This document shows, piece after piece, positions 4,883-5,866 of a DNA stretch of 5,866 nucleotides. This DNA comes from Bacillota bacterium (GTDB lineage Bacteria; Bacillota; Clostridia; Lachnospirales; Lachnospiraceae): assembly GCA_023439505.1 (NCBI GenBank), contig JAEXNR010000003.1, positions 1 to 5,866 of the forward strand. The letters are read 5' to 3'. The translations under genes were made by a program, and so were the position numbers. Each line of letters opens with the position of its first letter. Position 1 is the stretch's first letter. Under the pieces are notes generated by a model that was given only the letters and a program-made list of their open reading frames with translations, searched no databases and was not told the origin of the DNA.

Positions 4883-5260
4883 ATGAGCATCGTTGCAATT
4901 AGCAGGGAAAATACCCATTGTTTCCGATGAAGAGCTTCCTGAAGCGCAAATACTTATTGTTCCAGTTGATTGTTATGGAATTAGTTGTGACAACTGGTTT
5001 AAACAAGAATATGGGATTGATAGAACGCTTGGAGAACTTGCGAGATGTGGAAATCAATTTGTTGGTGATATAAAAAGTATTTGTCCATTTGAAAGGTTAC
5101 ATTCCAAAGTGTTACAGTTCCAGAGATACCATTTCTTTGCATTTTCGATGGAATTAATCAAGGCTGTGTGATACATGTACCAGATAAAGCAATATGCAGC
5201 TATCAAACTGCTTTTGAGAATGCAAAACAGCCTGAAGGTGTAGTAATACTGGAAAAATAA
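4883..5260 (+). pseudogene. Frameshifted gene of unknown family, about 125 residues
   Basis: A strong ribosome site (GAGGAGGGG at 4866-4874) precedes ATG 4883, 15 bp after the MATE stop. The frame reads M-S-I-V-A-I-S and then goes wrong. Dropping one A near 4904 gives G-K-I-P-I-V-S-D-E-E-L-P-E-A-Q-I-L-I-V-P-V-D ... S-I-C-P-F-E up to about 5092. Adding one A to the A-run at 5092-5094 continues as K-V-T-F-Q-S-V-T-V-P-E-I-P-F ... E-G-V-V-I-L-E-K and TAA 5258-5260. The two indels cancel, so the start and stop share one frame with 126 codons. This supports a real ancestral gene. Several Cys are present but no motif I can assign. It was the fourth gene of the efflux operon. The frameshifts could be true decay or sequencing error at homopolymers. 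Confidence 0.6.
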
Positions 5261-5283
5261 GAGTTGTACACCATACAGGTTAA

Positions 5284-5490
5284 AAAACAGGTATTATCGT
5301 TAACGAAGGGTCTATAAATGGAAAGAAATGGTTAATTGAAACGGATGCCACCATGACCATTTTGCTGCATGTTGGAACAGACGCAAGCTGTTTGCTGGAC
5401 TCTATTACCATTGAGAAGAGATGGTATTACTTTAACACCGATGGCTACAACAGCAGGCAGAGCCTGGCAGAGAATATCAATCTATTTTGA
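5284..5490 (+). pseudogene. Short ORF resembling a cell-wall-binding repeat, probable gene fragment
   Basis: An open stretch of 68 codons lies between TAA 5281-5283 and TGA 5488-5490. It contains I-N-G-K-K-W-L-I-E-T-D (about residues 11-21) and K-R-W-Y-Y-F-N-T-D-G-Y (45-55). The latter resembles the G-K-W-Y-Y-F-N-x-D-G pattern of choline/glucan-type cell-wall-binding repeats, with K-T-G-I-I ahead like their T-G-W segment. The spacing between the two tryptophans (31 residues) is longer than the usual ~20. There is no ribosome site at a credible start; the only Met is at residue 24. It is most likely a remnant of a surface-protein C-terminus, if coding at all. Confidence 0.3.
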
Positions 5491-5744
5491 ATATTATAAG
5501 CTACATAAAGAAAAAGTATAACCAATAATAGATGGGGCGCGGTAGCCGATGAGGTCATCGTGCCCCATCCTTTGCATGGTGCTATTTCCTTGTTAATATG
5601 CCTGATACTGCGAAATTACTAATTGTGCCATATGGAAAAGCAATTCGCCGACTGTGATTTTTGTAGATCACATATGTCCCGGAGGCTGACTATGTATCCG
5701 TTTTCCAGCGGATATCGCCAGCTGAAGATAGGTGGGATTACAAA
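5491..5744. other. Hairpin-rich non-coding right part of the islet
   Basis: No gene is supported here. Besides the long hairpin at 5531-5569 there are TGTGAT/ATCACA (5653-5658 / 5667-5672, 8-nt gap) and TATCCG/CGGATA around an 8-nt TTTTCCAG loop near 5695-5714. The palindrome GGCGCC lies just beyond, at 5751-5756. A short plus-strand ORF from ATG 5632 continues antisense to the ABC gene and lacks a ribosome site. Confidence 0.4.
5531..5569. terminator. Long hairpin, possible bidirectional terminator
   Basis: GATGGGGC (5531-5538) pairs perfectly with GCCCCATC (5562-5569), and the stem extends inward about five more pairs with G-U wobbles, around a 13-nt loop. The sequence after it on the plus strand (CTTTG) is only weakly T-rich, so termination efficiency is uncertain. 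Its position between the plus-strand operon remnants and the minus-strand ABC gene fits a terminator. Confidence 0.45.
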
Positions 5745-5866
5745 CTACTCGGCGCCAAAGGCCGCCGCTTCGATTAATTCCTTTGTATAGCCGTTTGTTG
5801 CCGATTCGAATATTTGTCGTGCCGTGCCGTGTTCAACCACACGCCCTTCATTCATAACATATACTC
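5745..5866 (-). CDS. ABC transporter ATPase, C-terminal fragment (oligopeptide/nickel type; runs off the right edge)
   Basis: The minus strand reads V-Y-V-M-N-E-G-R-V-V-E-H-G-T-A-R-Q-I-F-E, then S-A-T-N-G-Y-T-K-E-L-I-E-A-A-A-F-G-A-E, and ends at TAG 5747-5745. V-M-x-x-G-R-V-V-E-x-G ... I-F-E ... Y-T-K-E-L-I is the standard ending of OppD/OppF/NikD/NikE-like ATPases that power peptide or nickel import at the cytoplasmic face of the membrane. The last four residues and the stop (F-G-A-E-stop) are encoded to the left of the 8-bp repeat, so they probably come from the inserted DNA. The pre-insertion end is reconstructed as ...E-A-A-A-I-L-S-F-T-Q-stop. Because the change affects only the tail, the protein may remain functional, but it is now 5.7 kb from its former neighbour. 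Confidence 0.8.
   Translation of the reverse strand, partial: VYVMNEGRVVEHGTARQIFESATNGYTKELIEAAAFGAE
5760..5767. repeat. Right copy of 8-bp direct repeat GGCCGCCG
   Basis: This is identical to 67-74. It lies inside the ABC ATPase 3' end, encoding part of the Ala-Ala-Ala run. Together the two copies mark the proposed insertion boundaries. Confidence 0.6.

Larger units (their letters stand above)
67..5759. mobile_element. Putative 5.69-kb genomic islet inserted between two ABC ATPase genes
   Basis: An exact 8-bp repeat lies at both edges. Removing everything between the copies, plus one copy, lets the minus-strand frame ...YTKELIEAAA continue as ILSFTQ and stop at a TGA that overlaps the ATG of the next ATPase gene. 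Such 4-bp ATGA overlaps are typical of paired ABC ATPase genes. The islet carries two intact regulator/effector modules, relics of two insertion sequences and several broken genes. I see no convincing terminal inverted repeats and no intact integrase, resolvase or transposase, so the mechanism is unknown. It may have been moved by an enzyme acting in trans, or by an element that has since been lost. The boundaries rest on the repeat and frame reconstruction only. Confidence 0.55.

Noticed and set aside
5653..5672. TGTGA...TCACA resembling a CRP site
   Set aside because: The gap is 10 bp, not the 6 bp of the CRP consensus, and the genome looks like a Firmicute. Kept only as an unassigned inverted repeat.
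75..5759. Terminal inverted repeats of a transposon at the islet ends
   Set aside because: The first and last bases inside the 8-bp repeats do not match in inverted orientation. Only a weak subterminal AAAACCGAT/AAAACGGAT similarity was found.
5632..5790. 52-residue plus-strand ORF from ATG 5632
   Set aside because: No ribosome site, no recognisable motif, and its second half is antisense to a clear ABC ATPase C-terminus.
1..5866. CRISPR array, toxin-antitoxin pair, retron or known defence system
   Set aside because: No regularly spaced repeats, reverse transcriptase, nuclease or toxin-like small gene pair is visible on either strand.

Overview
The window reads as low-to-moderate GC Gram-positive DNA, most likely from an anaerobic gut Clostridia (Lachnospiraceae/Ruminococcaceae-like) genome. 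This is inferred from strong GGAGG ribosome sites, TTGACA/TATAAT promoters, an EFR1-type flavodoxin-ferredoxin, a cysteine-rich KTR protein and an IS200-type element. No tRNA, rRNA or CRISPR array was seen.

Layout. Both edges carry pieces of minus-strand ABC-transporter ATPases: a C-terminus at 5745-5866 and an N-terminus at 1-49. Between them lies about 5.69 kb flanked by an exact 8-bp direct repeat, GGCCGCCG, at 67-74 and 5760-5767. Collapsing the two copies in silico rebuilds one continuous minus-strand locus. The upstream ATPase then reads in frame to a TGA that overlaps the ATG of the next ATPase (ATGA). The simplest reading is that almost the whole window is an islet inserted at the junction of two adjacent, probably oligopeptide/nickel-type, ATPase genes.

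Inside the islet, left to right: (1) 75-403, a remnant of an IS3-type orfA. (2) 404-1662, an HxlR-family regulator divergent from an EFR1-family flavodoxin/2x[4Fe-4S] protein, sharing a promoter region with a 7-bp perfect inverted repeat. (3) 1698-2640, a gene graveyard: a truncated amidohydrolase, an IS200/IS605-type tnpA with a nonsense codon, two frameshifts and an internal deletion, and remnants of an ABC-2 permease and its ATPase. (4) 2707-4867, an intact drug-efflux-like operon: a MarR regulator behind a perfect consensus promoter with two matched palindromes, a 61-aa cysteine-rich KTR zinc-ribbon-like protein, a strong terminator overlapping its stop codon, and a full-length MATE transporter. 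(5) 4883-5490, a frameshifted gene of unknown family in the same operon, then a short ORF resembling a cell-wall-binding repeat. (6) 5491-5744, hairpin-rich non-coding DNA.

Function. Two regulator-plus-effector modules look functional: HxlR/EFR1 (redox, possibly electrophile or quinone stress) and MarR/KTR/MATE (efflux). The rest is decayed cargo. No intact recombinase is present, so the islet cannot move itself. I see nothing that clearly forms a new multi-gene system. The most noteworthy signals are the reconstructable insertion site, the paired MarR operators and the possible translation-coupled attenuator between KTR and MATE.
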